Source: Varibaculum timonense_A (GTDB lineage: Bacteria > Actinomycetota > Actinomycetes > Actinomycetales > Actinomycetaceae). From it: a DNA stretch of 64,000 bases. Positions 24,198 to 33,198 of the stretch are shown here, one piece after another. A program made the translations under genes and the position numbers. The stretch covers positions 124,001-188,000 of the forward strand of contig NZ_JAQEVU010000002.1 of assembly GCF_027694345.1 (NCBI RefSeq). The letters run 5' to 3'. Under the pieces are notes generated by a model, which worked only from the letters and a program-made list of their open reading frames with translations, did no database searches and was not told the origin of the DNA. Each line of letters begins with the position of its first letter. Position 1 is the stretch's first letter.

Positions 24198-25991
24198 TTA
24201 AGATAGGGGAACTTCCCAGCTTAAGGCTAACCCGTTAGGTTTAGCTGCCTTAACGAGGCAAATACCGCCGTGGCGGCGGGCGCGGCTCTTCAGATTATCA
24301 AGACCAGACCGGCGGGTAACGCTAGGATCTAGGCCATGCCCATCATCGGTTACTTCCACCTGGATAGAGCCGTTACAGCCCATACCGCTAATTTTTACCA
24401 CCACCTGTGCAGAGGATGCCCCCGCATGGCGTGCCGTATTAGACAGGGCTTCACGTACTACCGCCACTACGTCATCACAAATATCGTGTCCGACCCGTTG
24501 ATCGGCTTCTTCAATCAAGATTTCTTCCCTAGCCGGGTTTGAAGCCGAGAGGGTTTCTCCATCTATTTCTAAAACGAAAGAGGGCGCGAATCCCAGTAAC
24601 CGCCGAGCCAGGGAAGCTTCTCGGCGCAGCCGTTCAACTAAATCTACCGCCGCATCTGGTTCTCGCAAATTGTGGACAATCGCTCTAATCTGTTTAACCG
24701 AGTCATCTACACTGGCCAAAGCCTTTTCCATCAGGGACTCCGCCTGAGAGAAATCCAGATTAGTTTCACTGGCAAAAGTTGCTCGAATCCGTTCTAACTG
24801 CATACCGGTAGCGAAAAGCTGTTGGATTGCGAGGTCATGCAAATCTTCCCCAATTTTGGCGCGCTCATCTAGCAAAGTTGCAATATCGGCTGCATGTTTA
24901 GCATCAGCGATTTCGAGGGCGAGAGCCGCTTGGGTAGCAACCTGTTCCGCCATAGCTAAAACCTCAGGGTTGAACTCTGGTTTACCTGGTAGACGTAAAA
25001 GCAGTAATACCCCGATAGCGTGCGATCTGGCTAATAGGGGGACGTAGAGAGCGGCACCGAACTTGGACAGTTCTTGTACCCGTAAAGTGGTCGCTCGCGC
25101 CAAGGAATCAACGATTAAACCTTGACCTTCTGCAAGTACCGTGCGGGCCCGTCCTTGTGGAGGAAAAGCCACCCCAATCAGTTCGCTCGCACCATATCCG
25201 GAAGCAATCTCGCAAACCCAAGAATCACCGACCGAGGGTAAAACCAGTAAAGCAGTATCGGCTTGCGCTACTTCCCGTACCGATTTCGCAATAAACTGCA
25301 GGGCGTCCTCTTCATCCGTACCCTCTAATAGAATCGTGGTGAGCTGCTGGGACACCTGGGTCCAGCGTTCGCGTGAGCGCGAAACCTCGTAAAGACGCGA
25401 GTTTTCTATCGCTACTGCGGCTAGAACTGCAAGTCCTGATACGTATGCCAAGTCGTGTTCACTGTATCCTCCGGGACGATTACACAGGTAGAGGCGACCA
25501 TAGACTTGTTCATGGATACGCAGCGGTACCCCTAAAAACGAGTGCATTTCCGGGTGTGAGGGCGGATAGCCGGTAAAACGCGGATCGGAAGCCAAATCAT
25601 TAGAGATAACGCCGTTATTTACCGGAACATCTCCGATAATTCCGCGTCCTACCGGGGGATGTCCCATTGATGCACGCTGTTTTTCGCTCACCCCGTGAGT
25701 ATAAAAAGCGCTGGTCTCCCCACGAGAGTCCAAGATAGCTAAGGCTCCATAGGGCGAGGATGTCATGGCGCACGCCTGATCTACGAATGCCTGCAAAACT
25801 TTGTCTTGCTCTAGGTTTCCCATCAGGCGTAGCACAGAGGATAACAGGCGCGAACTATCTTCTGATAGCGACGAATGGTTATCTAAACTGCTATCTAAAG
25901 GGCGAGAAGCGGCAATTGGGTCGGGTAAATCCGGGTTGTCGGAACTTGATAAGCCGGGGAAACTTGGTAATGGAACGTTATCAAAAGACAT
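24198..25991 (-). CDS. GAF-domain sensor histidine kinase (DosS/NarL-partner type)
   Basis: The start is set at ATG 25991, preceded by GGAGCAGGTTG and overlapping the cydC end by 11 bp; this gives 597 residues. Two GAF domains occupy about 50-210 and 220-370. A HisKA_3 helix follows with DERAKIGEDLHDLAIQQLF (His near 386), then a HATPase domain (EALSNTARHAGA, VTDDGHGLDPS). No transmembrane segment is seen. This domain order is that of mycobacterial DosS/DosT and related redox or gas sensors, but whether haem is bound cannot be told. No response regulator is adjacent. Confidence 0.88.
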   Translation of the reverse strand: MSFDNVPLPSFPGLSSSDNPDLPDPIAASRPLDSSLDNHSSLSEDSSRLLSSVLRLMGNLEQDKVLQAFVDQACAMTSSPYGALAILDSRGETSAFYTHGVSEKQRASMGHPPVGRGIIGDVPVNNGVISNDLASDPRFTGYPPSHPEMHSFLGVPLRIHEQVYGRLYLCNRPGGYSEHDLAYVSGLAVLAAVAIENSRLYEVSRSRERWTQVSQQLTTILLEGTDEEDALQFIAKSVREVAQADTALLVLPSVGDSWVCEIASGYGASELIGVAFPPQGRARTVLAEGQGLIVDSLARATTLRVQELSKFGAALYVPLLARSHAIGVLLLLRLPGKPEFNPEVLAMAEQVATQAALALEIADAKHAADIATLLDERAKIGEDLHDLAIQQLFATGMQLERIRATFASETNLDFSQAESLMEKALASVDDSVKQIRAIVHNLREPDAAVDLVERLRREASLARRLLGFAPSFVLEIDGETLSASNPAREEILIEEADQRVGHDICDDVVAVVREALSNTARHAGASSAQVVVKISGMGCNGSIQVEVTDDGHGLDPSVTRRSGLDNLKSRARRHGGICLVKAAKPNGLALSWEVPLS

Positions 25992-27789
25992 CAACCTGCT
26001 CCTGGCGGATACTCCAGGCATAGCCTTGGTGGGTTTCTAAGAGTTCTTTATGAGTGCCTGAAGCGACAAAGGTTGCTGGCTCGTTGGGATTGCCGTGGGG
26101 CTTATCCATAATAAATACTTTATCTGCCTGGTCGAGGGGGGTTAAACGATGGGTTACCAGGATGACTCCCCGTTTTTGTTCTTTACTGCCGGAATTTAAT
26201 AAATCTCGCAGCAGAGCGTCAGCGGTTTCGGCGTCCAAGTGTTCTCCGGGCTCATCAAGCGCTAATAGCGGTGCTTTCGCTGCCATAGCGCGTGCCAAAA
26301 GAATCCGGCGACGTTCACCACCAGAAATAGTGGTTGCGCCCGAACCTAGCTCGGTTTCTAAACCATCTGGCAGTGAAGATATCCATTGCCCCAAACCAGC
26401 CTCTTTAAGTAGTTCTTCCCCCTCTTTAGCTGAAAGCTGACCATTAGCTACTCGCAGGTTTTCTAAAATAGTGGTTTCAAAAATATGGGCATCCTCGGGA
26501 GTAATTACGAAGCTGGCCGCAGCCCGAATACGCGGTAAGGAGAAAATATCTACCCCATCAATTTTTACGCTCCCAGAAACTGGTTTTAGCAGTCCAGCCA
26601 GGGTGTAGAGCAGGGTGGTTTTCCCGATACCGGATTGCCCGACAATCGCCAGGTGATTGCCTGGTTCTAGACGTAAATTAATCCCCTCGGCTACTACCGG
26701 ACCCCCCGGCCAGGCAATAGCTAAATCCTTAGCTTCCAGAATACTGGAAGCGCTCCGGTTGCGGGGAATAATTGGCTGTTCGTCCTCGTCAGTCATTTTT
26801 ACCTGTTCCTGCGCCGGAAGCATATTCATTATCCGAACCGCTGAAGTAGCCGATATTACTAGCTGTTGAGCGGCCGGTCCGAGCTGTGCGGTTCCCTCGA
26901 AAGCAGAAAGGGGAGTAAGTGCCAGCACTGCCAGCATTACCTCGGGGATAGATTGGTGATTTACCGCCGAAATCCCGAAATAGGCAGCCATGATTACCGC
27001 CATTAACATTCCGAACACGTCGATAGCCTCTGCCAAGGCAGCTGGTTTTGCGGAGGAATCCTTTGCCTCATAGAGCTGATCTTCCAGCTTCGACAGGCCA
27101 GAAAGTACCTGTTGAGTTTGACCATCTACCGTGATTTGGGCAGCGCCATCAACCATAGTCATTGCCACTTCGGAAATCTGGGCGCGACTTTGAGTTTCGC
27201 GCTGCTGGGAAATTCGGGTAGCACGGATAGTGAAAAGGGGGCCGACCAGGCCAGATAGCAGTAGACCTAGTGCCAAGAAAAGACCGGCTCTCCAATCCAC
27301 TAGGCTGATACCGACCACGGTTATTATCCCCACAATAGTGGCAACCATGGCTGGTAACAGGCTTTTTACCACGAAATCACCGATATTGTCTACATCGGTT
27401 CCCATCCGATCTAGAATGTCTCCTCGTCGCAAGCTGGCAATCCGGGCGGTGTCGGAATAGGAAAGACTTCTGTAAAGATTGGTGCGCAGGGTAGTCATCC
27501 CGGACACCCCCAACTTGTGGGAGGCTAACCGTTCCAGGTAACGGAACACCGCTTTGGAAATCCCGAAAAAACGCACGGAAACAACCGCTACCTCCAGGTA
27601 GAGGACGGGCGGCATTTGGGAGGCACGGGCAATCAGCCAGGCTGCGGTAGCGCCTAGGGCAATGGTGGCGCCCAATCCGGCTGCCCCCAAGAAACAAGCC
27701 AAAAACAAGGTGGCAGGTTTTAGTTCTAAGAGCTTTATAGCCCGTTTAAGTGCCTGGCGTTCTTCGGTGGTAATAAACCAAGTTTTCAT
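25981..27789 (-). CDS. cydC: Thiol/haem ABC exporter CydC (cytochrome bd assembly)
   Basis: This 602-residue half-transporter has an N-terminal six-helix membrane domain and a C-terminal ATPase. The ATPase shows Walker A GQSGIGKTTLL, signature ISGGERRRILLARAMA, Walker B LLALDEPGEHLD and the switch His in THRL. With CydD it forms the heterodimeric exporter needed to assemble cytochrome bd oxidase. It lies 1 bp after cydD and its 3' end overlaps the histidine kinase gene. The identification as CydC rests on order and locus; CydC and CydD are paralogous. Confidence 0.92.
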   Translation of the reverse strand: MKTWFITTEERQALKRAIKLLELKPATLFLACFLGAAGLGATIALGATAAWLIARASQMPPVLYLEVAVVSVRFFGISKAVFRYLERLASHKLGVSGMTTLRTNLYRSLSYSDTARIASLRRGDILDRMGTDVDNIGDFVVKSLLPAMVATIVGIITVVGISLVDWRAGLFLALGLLLSGLVGPLFTIRATRISQQRETQSRAQISEVAMTMVDGAAQITVDGQTQQVLSGLSKLEDQLYEAKDSSAKPAALAEAIDVFGMLMAVIMAAYFGISAVNHQSIPEVMLAVLALTPLSAFEGTAQLGPAAQQLVISATSAVRIMNMLPAQEQVKMTDEDEQPIIPRNRSASSILEAKDLAIAWPGGPVVAEGINLRLEPGNHLAIVGQSGIGKTTLLYTLAGLLKPVSGSVKIDGVDIFSLPRIRAAASFVITPEDAHIFETTILENLRVANGQLSAKEGEELLKEAGLGQWISSLPDGLETELGSGATTISGGERRRILLARAMAAKAPLLALDEPGEHLDAETADALLRDLLNSGSKEQKRGVILVTHRLTPLDQADKVFIMDKPHGNPNEPATFVASGTHKELLETHQGYAWSIRQEQVDVF

Positions 27790-27790
27790 A

Positions 27791-29572
27791 CTATTGCAAC
27801 CCCCGTGTCGAGCCTAGAAATTCGGGAATCTCTGCCTCGCTGGCTCGGGCTGCCTGGGGCTGAGTATCGTGATAACGTTCCGCTTCTTCAGCGGTGAAGG
27901 GAACTGAAGATATCCGCACTACCTGATCAGCTAGTTGCGCTAGCTCTTGGCGATGGGCAATCAAGACTACAGTTTTACCGGAATTTTTTAGATGTTGAAC
28001 TACTTGCGCCACCTGTGCCACCAAATGGGCATCTAGATGTGCGGAAGGCTCATCTAGGACGATTAGTTGTTTCGTGGAGAGCAAAGCCCGCACCAGGGCG
28101 AGACGCTGACGCTGTCCTACAGATAGTCCTTCTCCTCCTGCCCGTAGGAAAGTGTTCCAGCCTTCGGGAAGTTTTGCCACTACCTCTTCAAATCCTGCTA
28201 AGCGAGAGGCTTGTCGAACCTCTCTTCCGGGAAGTCCCTGTGGGAAAAGCTCTTGTAGATGCGGGTGTGACTCTGCAATGTTTTGAGCCAAAGTTCCAGG
28301 TAGAAGTATTGGTATTTGGGGTAGCCAAGAAGTTTGCTGCCACCAGGATTCAGGGGAGATGTCATCTAGGGAAATGGTATTCCCGGTGCTATCACAAAGA
28401 GTGATTTCGCCCCGGTCGCAAGCTAACTGTTTTAACAGTGCCATGACTGTGGTGGTTTTACCTTCCCCAGATTTACCTACTAAAGCGGTGATAGTGGCGG
28501 GCTTAATAGTTAGATTCACGTTATTTGGAGCCCAAGCTCCGCGTGAAGCCATAGTGAGGCCGCTAAGAGTAATGGTGGTGTCGGTCAAATTGGGAGCCGG
28601 CTGGTCACCGCCAGTAGCTGGGGAAGTTTCTAGGATTTCAAAAGCAGATTGGGAAGCAGCGACCCCATCAGCGGAAGCATGGAAGAACTTGCCTACTTGA
28701 CGTACCGGCGTGTACACCTCTGGTGCAAGCATAATCGCGATTAGACCAGTGTAAAGGTCAAGACCACCACTTACCATTCGCAGTCCTACCGTGACTGCCA
28801 CGATTGCTACCGAAAGAATAGAAATAAACTCCAATACCGCTCCCGATAGAAAGGCGATACGTAAAGTAGCCATCGTGGTTTGGGTATAGGTTTTACCAAT
28901 CGAGGAGATTTGTTTTTCCGGGCCGCGGTGTCTGCCCAGGCTCTTCAAAGTGGCAAGACCGGCAATTAAATCTAGTAGTTGCCGTCCCAAGTGTTGCATC
29001 GTAGCCAGACGGCGATCAGAGGCGCTTTGAGTCATCTTCCCAATAATCACCATAAAGATAGGAATCAAGGGAATAGTAATAATGGCTACTAGCGCCGACC
29101 AAAAGTCCATTACCGCCATGACCACTAAGACCAGGGGAGTGACGGTAACCGCTAAAATCAGTTGCGGAATATAATCAACGAAGTAAGGACCGAGTTTTTC
29201 TAGCCCCCTAGTAGCTAAGGTAACTGTGTCGGTACCTTTACGTGCTAACCAGCGCGGTCCCAGTTTCAAACAATGTGCCAGCACTTGGGCGCGCAATTCT
29301 CGAATCGCTTTCTTGGCTGATTTATGTTGATGGTTTGCACGAAAATAGGTTAGACCCACCCTAGCCAGGGAAACGATTGCTAACCAGAATGCAAAGTGAG
29401 CTACTTGCCCCCAGGTTTGCCGTAAAGATATAACCGGAGAAATCAACGCAGCTATCAGGAAACATTGGGCGATAACTAACCCTGCTTGCATAATGCCGGT
29501 TATTGCAGTTATCGCAATCGATAGGCGTGCTGAGCGAGCATATTTCAGCAGTTTCGGATCAAGTGGTTTCAA
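27791..29572 (-). CDS. cydD: Thiol/haem ABC exporter CydD
   Basis: The 593-residue half-transporter has a membrane domain (residues about 10-310) and an ATPase with Walker A GKSGEGKTTTV, signature LSVGQRQRLALVRALL and Walker B LIVLDEPSAHLD. It is the partner of CydC and is first in the cydDC pair. The pair is separated from cydAB by about 580 bp containing a terminator and two repeat elements, so it probably has its own promoter in that gap. Confidence 0.92.
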   Translation of the reverse strand: MKPLDPKLLKYARSARLSIAITAITGIMQAGLVIAQCFLIAALISPVISLRQTWGQVAHFAFWLAIVSLARVGLTYFRANHQHKSAKKAIRELRAQVLAHCLKLGPRWLARKGTDTVTLATRGLEKLGPYFVDYIPQLILAVTVTPLVLVVMAVMDFWSALVAIITIPLIPIFMVIIGKMTQSASDRRLATMQHLGRQLLDLIAGLATLKSLGRHRGPEKQISSIGKTYTQTTMATLRIAFLSGAVLEFISILSVAIVAVTVGLRMVSGGLDLYTGLIAIMLAPEVYTPVRQVGKFFHASADGVAASQSAFEILETSPATGGDQPAPNLTDTTITLSGLTMASRGAWAPNNVNLTIKPATITALVGKSGEGKTTTVMALLKQLACDRGEITLCDSTGNTISLDDISPESWWQQTSWLPQIPILLPGTLAQNIAESHPHLQELFPQGLPGREVRQASRLAGFEEVVAKLPEGWNTFLRAGGEGLSVGQRQRLALVRALLSTKQLIVLDEPSAHLDAHLVAQVAQVVQHLKNSGKTVVLIAHRQELAQLADQVVRISSVPFTAEEAERYHDTQPQAARASEAEIPEFLGSTRGLQ

Positions 29573-29713
29573 AACGAGTGTCCTCCATGCAAATAATAGG
29601 ACTATTTTCCCACAGGAAGTAGAAAACTCTAAACCTTGTTCATCAGTAGTCGCCGCGTACGCGCGGGAGAGGGATTTCTCCTCCCACGCTCATTCCAGGT
29701 TGGTTACTTCGAG

Positions 29714-29820
29714 TGGGGGGGGCTAGGTTTTATCCGAGTGGGTGCGGTGGGCATAAGAATTCGGAAAATGTCGCTACGTTTTCCGAATTTCTTGGGCGGG
29801 AGGAAAAACCTAGCCCCCCA
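29714..29820 (-). repeat. Double-stem element, copy 9 (inverted)
   Basis: Outer arms GGGGGGCTAGGTTTT (29717-29731) and AAAACCTAGCCCCCC (29805-29819) pair over 15 bp. The inner arms AAGAATTCGGAAAA and TTTTCCGAATTTCTT pair with one bulged T. The joining segments are ATCCGAGTGGGTGCGGTGGG and TGGGCGGGAGG, the reverse complements of the family motifs. Confidence 0.75.
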
Positions 29821-29913
29821 CATCCTTGTTCCGAGTGTTTTCCTACCCCAGATCGGTTATCCGAAGCAGGCAGATGCCTTCGCGCTCATTCCAGGACTGA
29901 GATGTCGGTAACC

Positions 29914-30023
29914 AGCGCCGGGGCGGATTATGCCTCGCGCCCCGAAATCCGTAAAAATGCTTTGGCATTTTTACGGATTTAACGCCCGAAGCCTACCCCT
30001 CGACATAAATCCGCCCCAGCGCT
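29914..30023 (+). repeat. Double-stem element, copy 10 (short form of long subtype)
   Basis: Outer arms AGCGCCGGGGCGGATT and AATCCGCCCCAGCGCT pair apart from one bulged C. The inner stem AAATCCGTAAAAATGC (29945-29960) pairs perfectly over 16 bp with 29965-29980. It has the left motif CCTCGCGCCCCG of copies 1 and 3 but lacks their 85-bp module; the right motif is CCCTCGACATAAATCC. Confidence 0.77.
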
Positions 30024-30052
30024 TGGGGCAGCGGTTTAAGTTGGGTGATATA

Positions 30053-30094
30053 AATAGTGCTGGTCTTGGCTATTTAGCCAAGACCAGCACTATT
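30053..30094 (-). terminator. Terminator of cydAB
   Basis: The 20-bp arms AATAGTGCTGGTCTTGGCTA (30053-30072) and 30075-30094 are perfectly complementary with a 2-nt loop. The A/T flanks are short. It lies about 60 bp after the cydB stop and could work in both directions, though no plus-strand gene precedes it. Confidence 0.75.
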
Positions 30095-30155
30095 TATTCA
30101 GTTTTGATTAATCGACAGCTCGCAGAAAGTTATCTGGCAAGTGCCGATTATTTGC

Positions 30156-31292
30156 CTAGCTTTCCGCGAGGAAAGAAGCACCCTGACGAATCTTTTCCCA
30201 CGGTAATCCGGGGTTTTCATCTAGTTCTTCAAGGGTGACTTTCAGGGGCATACGAGTGTAGCTCCAGTAGGTGTAACCCAATACGATAGGTACTACTATC
30301 AGCGCAATCACTAGCATAATCGCTAAAGTAGACTGCGATGAAGAAGCATCCCAAATCGTCAGCGAGAACTTCGGATCTAGGGAGGACTTCATAGCGTTGG
30401 GAGCCATGGCGGTAAAGATCCACGCTACTGCACCTGCAATCCCGACAGAGTGAGCGAGCAATGCACCCCATGCGGAGCCACGAAGAGCCATCAAGACGGT
30501 GGCGACAAATGCCAAGGCCGCAATGATTAGCGGAATCCAAGCCATTACCTGGGTGGCGTATAGGAACTGTCCCCACAAAGCGGCGACTGCAACTAGCACG
30601 GTGTCTGCAATCGCGAACTTGCCGAGCAGGTTCTTTGCACGGTTCTGAACCTCACCAGTGGTGCGCAGCGCTAAGAAAGCCAAGCCTTGCGTAGCGAATA
30701 CCAACGCCAGCATTACCCCACCCGCAATGGTGTAGGGGGTTAGTAGCGAGAGGAATACGCTGCCTAGGGGAGCGCCTTGGGAAGTGAAGTTGTGTACGTG
30801 CTTGCTGAGGTCAGTAGCCCCTGCCAAGGCTTCGCCGGGGGTGTTGTACTGGGTAATCGCGATGTTCATACCCTGTACCAGGTTGGCGAAAGCCACTCCG
30901 AATAGAACCGGAACCAACCAGGCGACAATGGTCTGCCAAGTGTCCCAGCGACCGCGCCAAGCGGCAGAAGACACCTTGGTGCGCCACTCAATAGCGCAGA
31001 TACGAATAATTAAGCAGAACAGAATCAAGAACAGTGCCAGATACATTCCCGAGAACATGGTGGCGTACCATTCTGGGAAAGCAGCGAAAGTTGCGCCTCC
31101 GGCGGTCAGTAACCATACCTCGTTTCCGTCCCAAACTGGGCCGTAGGTTTTTTGTACCTGAGTGCGTTCGCGGTCAGTCTTGGCAACCATCGGCATTACC
31201 ATTCCAGCACCGACACCGAATCCTTCTAGTACCAGATAGCCAGTCCACAGGACGGCGATCAGGATGAACCAAATAACTTGAAGAATAGTCAT
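30156..31292 (-). CDS. cydB: Cytochrome bd ubiquinol/menaquinol oxidase subunit II
   Basis: The 378-residue protein has about eight to nine transmembrane helices and the start TILQVIWFILIAVLWTGYLV followed by LEGFGVGAG, the CydB signature. It pairs with CydA in the quinol oxidase, which reduces O2 to water with very high affinity. The ATG 31292 lies 21 bp after cydA. The length matches the family. Confidence 0.96.
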   Translation of the reverse strand: MTILQVIWFILIAVLWTGYLVLEGFGVGAGMVMPMVAKTDRERTQVQKTYGPVWDGNEVWLLTAGGATFAAFPEWYATMFSGMYLALFLILFCLIIRICAIEWRTKVSSAAWRGRWDTWQTIVAWLVPVLFGVAFANLVQGMNIAITQYNTPGEALAGATDLSKHVHNFTSQGAPLGSVFLSLLTPYTIAGGVMLALVFATQGLAFLALRTTGEVQNRAKNLLGKFAIADTVLVAVAALWGQFLYATQVMAWIPLIIAALAFVATVLMALRGSAWGALLAHSVGIAGAVAWIFTAMAPNAMKSSLDPKFSLTIWDASSSQSTLAIMLVIALIVVPIVLGYTYWSYTRMPLKVTLEELDENPGLPWEKIRQGASFLAES

Positions 31293-31313
31293 CTCTTTGA
31301 TCTCCTATCTGAC

Positions 31314-32849
31314 TTAGTAAGCAAAGCTTAGGTTCTTGCCGGCATCCTCGCCATGTACTGCCTTTTCATTGGCACTGACGTGAATACCTTCCTTTACATA
31401 ACGCTTAATCAACAGGAACCAGACAACGCCGAGTGCCAGATAGATTAGCGTGAAGCCTAGCAGGGTAACCAGTACTTGCCAGGCGGGAACCGCAAATGAA
31501 AGTCCATGCTCAGTGAGCATAAAGACCGAGGACGCATCGACATCCATCTGTACCGGATGGACGATGAAAGGCTGACGTCCCCATTCGGTAAATAGCCAGC
31601 CGAAAGTGGTGGCTAAATAGGGCATCGGCAAACACCAGATAGCGAACTTGGCCAGCCCGCTCGACTTGGAAATCTTTCCACCCTTGGTGGCGATTAGACC
31701 CCAAATAGCTAGAATCGCCGAGAAGATACCGAAAATCATCATCAAGCGGAAGCTCCAGAAGCTGAACATGATGTTCGGGCTGAAATCGACCGTTTGTGAC
31801 TGCATATTGTATCCGCGTTGGCTGAGAATTTCAGAGAACAGTGAACCGTACTTTTGGTTCAAAGTGTCCAGACCTTCTACCTTGCCGGTGAAAGAGTTGG
31901 TAGCCATGAAGGAGTAGACTCCGGGAACTTCGCCAATCTTGGTGATTTCATCGCATTTTGCGTTCAAAGGACCAAAAGCTGCAATGGTAAAGGGTGCGCC
32001 TTCACCGGCGTTTGGCGTCTGACATAGCGCTTCGGCGGCAGCCATCTTTGCAGGCTGATCCTTGGCTACTAGCTGACCTTGAACGTGTCCGGTAACGGCG
32101 GTTAGCAGACCGCCAACAATCATAACCAACATGCCAAAGCGGGCAATCGGACGCCAGATATCGCGAGCCTCGGTTTCAGCGCCGGCATTGGCCGAGCGAA
32201 CCATCCACCAGATAGCAATGCCGGCAACGAAGGTGCCGACCAACAACCAGGAGGTAGACAATACGTGAGTGTAGGCCGCCCAGAGTACCGGGTTAAGCAG
32301 TACCTGGAAGAATCCGGATAGGCCATCCAGTTGCGCACGACCGGTTTCCGGATCGAAAGTTGCGCCTACCGGATGCTGCATCCAGGAGTTTGCCCCAATA
32401 ATCCATAGAGCAGAAGTGTTTACCCCAACGAACACTAGCCAAGCGCAGGTGAGGTGAGCTTTCTTGGATAAACGACCCCAGCCGAAAATCCAAAGTCCCA
32501 GGAAGGTGGACTCCATGAAGAAAGAAATAAGAGCCTCACAAGCTAGCGGCGCGCCAAAGATGTCGCCCACGAAGCGGGAGTACTCAGACCAGTTCATACC
32601 AAACTGGAATTCTTGCACGATACCGGTAGCTACACCGAGTGCAAAGTTAATTAGGAACAGTTTCCCAAAGAACCGTGTCGCCTTCAGCCAATATTCCTCA
32701 CCGGTTTTGTGCCATTTGGTTTGCATAATGGCAACTAGGAGGGACATGCCGATGGTGAACGGAACCAGGATGAAATGGTAGACGGTAGTAATACCGAACT
32801 GCCATCGCGCCAACATGGTGGCATCTAATGCTGTTGAAGCAATAGTCAT
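31314..32849 (-). CDS. cydA: Cytochrome bd ubiquinol/menaquinol oxidase subunit I
   Basis: The 511-residue haem-carrying subunit has RWQFGITTVYHFILVPFTIG, which includes a haem b595 axial His. AAYTHVLSTSWLL carries the b558 His, and the conserved GRQPFIVHP follows the Q-loop. The length is close to E. coli CydA (522). The ATG is followed by a normal multi-helix layout. An 18-bp palindrome at 32922-32939 upstream may be an operator. The locus order cydA-cydB // cydD-cydC-histidine kinase is typical of actinobacteria except for the kinase. Confidence 0.96.
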   Translation of the reverse strand: MTIASTALDATMLARWQFGITTVYHFILVPFTIGMSLLVAIMQTKWHKTGEEYWLKATRFFGKLFLINFALGVATGIVQEFQFGMNWSEYSRFVGDIFGAPLACEALISFFMESTFLGLWIFGWGRLSKKAHLTCAWLVFVGVNTSALWIIGANSWMQHPVGATFDPETGRAQLDGLSGFFQVLLNPVLWAAYTHVLSTSWLLVGTFVAGIAIWWMVRSANAGAETEARDIWRPIARFGMLVMIVGGLLTAVTGHVQGQLVAKDQPAKMAAAEALCQTPNAGEGAPFTIAAFGPLNAKCDEITKIGEVPGVYSFMATNSFTGKVEGLDTLNQKYGSLFSEILSQRGYNMQSQTVDFSPNIMFSFWSFRLMMIFGIFSAILAIWGLIATKGGKISKSSGLAKFAIWCLPMPYLATTFGWLFTEWGRQPFIVHPVQMDVDASSVFMLTEHGLSFAVPAWQVLVTLLGFTLIYLALGVVWFLLIKRYVKEGIHVSANEKAVHGEDAGKNLSFAY

Positions 32850-33198
32850 TCTGCTCGCCTTTCCGTTTCTAGTCGGTTTAGAAGTCGCTGTAGTTTATGA
32901 GCTTGCTTACGCGCAGTCCATAGTGACAGCGTTGTCACTTAGGTTAGCGCGTTTTTAAGCCGGTCGCTAAGGATTTCTCAGGATTCTCTAAGAAAAACCT
33001 CGGTTTTACGACAGAATTAAGAATTATGGAATAATGATGATGGTTGGTTTTTGTCGTCGCATCACGGGGAAAACCACTCCAGAGGGACTATTTTCCTAGG
33101 AAAACTCTCTGGCGCGGGTAAATGTTTCCGCGTAGACTAAGGCTTCCGTCCTAGAGGGCGGCGTAATATAGGGGACTCGCCGGTGCGGGCGTGTCCAG
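32850..33198. other. Divergent intergenic region cydA-rne
   Basis: This 349-bp gap between divergent genes presumably carries promoters for both. The palindrome at 32922-32939 is near cydA. On the rne side, 33090-33160 contains imperfect hairpins (CCAGAG...CTCTGG around ATTTTCCTAGGAAAA) that could form an mRNA leader, as expected for an autoregulated RNase E, but nothing specific can be claimed. Confidence 0.4.
32922..32939 (-). promoter_or_regulatory. Candidate operator upstream of cydA
   Basis: AGTGACA-gcgt-TGTCACT is a perfect 7-bp inverted repeat with a 4-bp centre, 73-90 bp before the cydA start. Half-sites resemble, but do not match, CRP (TGTGA-N6-TCACA) or actinobacterial Rex spacing: here GTGA and TCAC are 8 bp apart. 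A redox-responsive repressor or activator is a reasonable guess only. Confidence 0.4.

Larger units (their letters stand above)
29573..30155. other. Intergenic region cydB-cydD with repeats
   Basis: This 583-bp gap in the cytochrome bd locus contains no gene that I can support. It holds the cydAB terminator and two double-stem elements in opposite orientation (copies 9 and 10), each described separately. Confidence 0.7.

Noticed and set aside
32922..32939. Rex or CRP binding site
   Set aside because: The half-sites are 2 bp further apart than in either consensus, so only an unspecified operator is listed.
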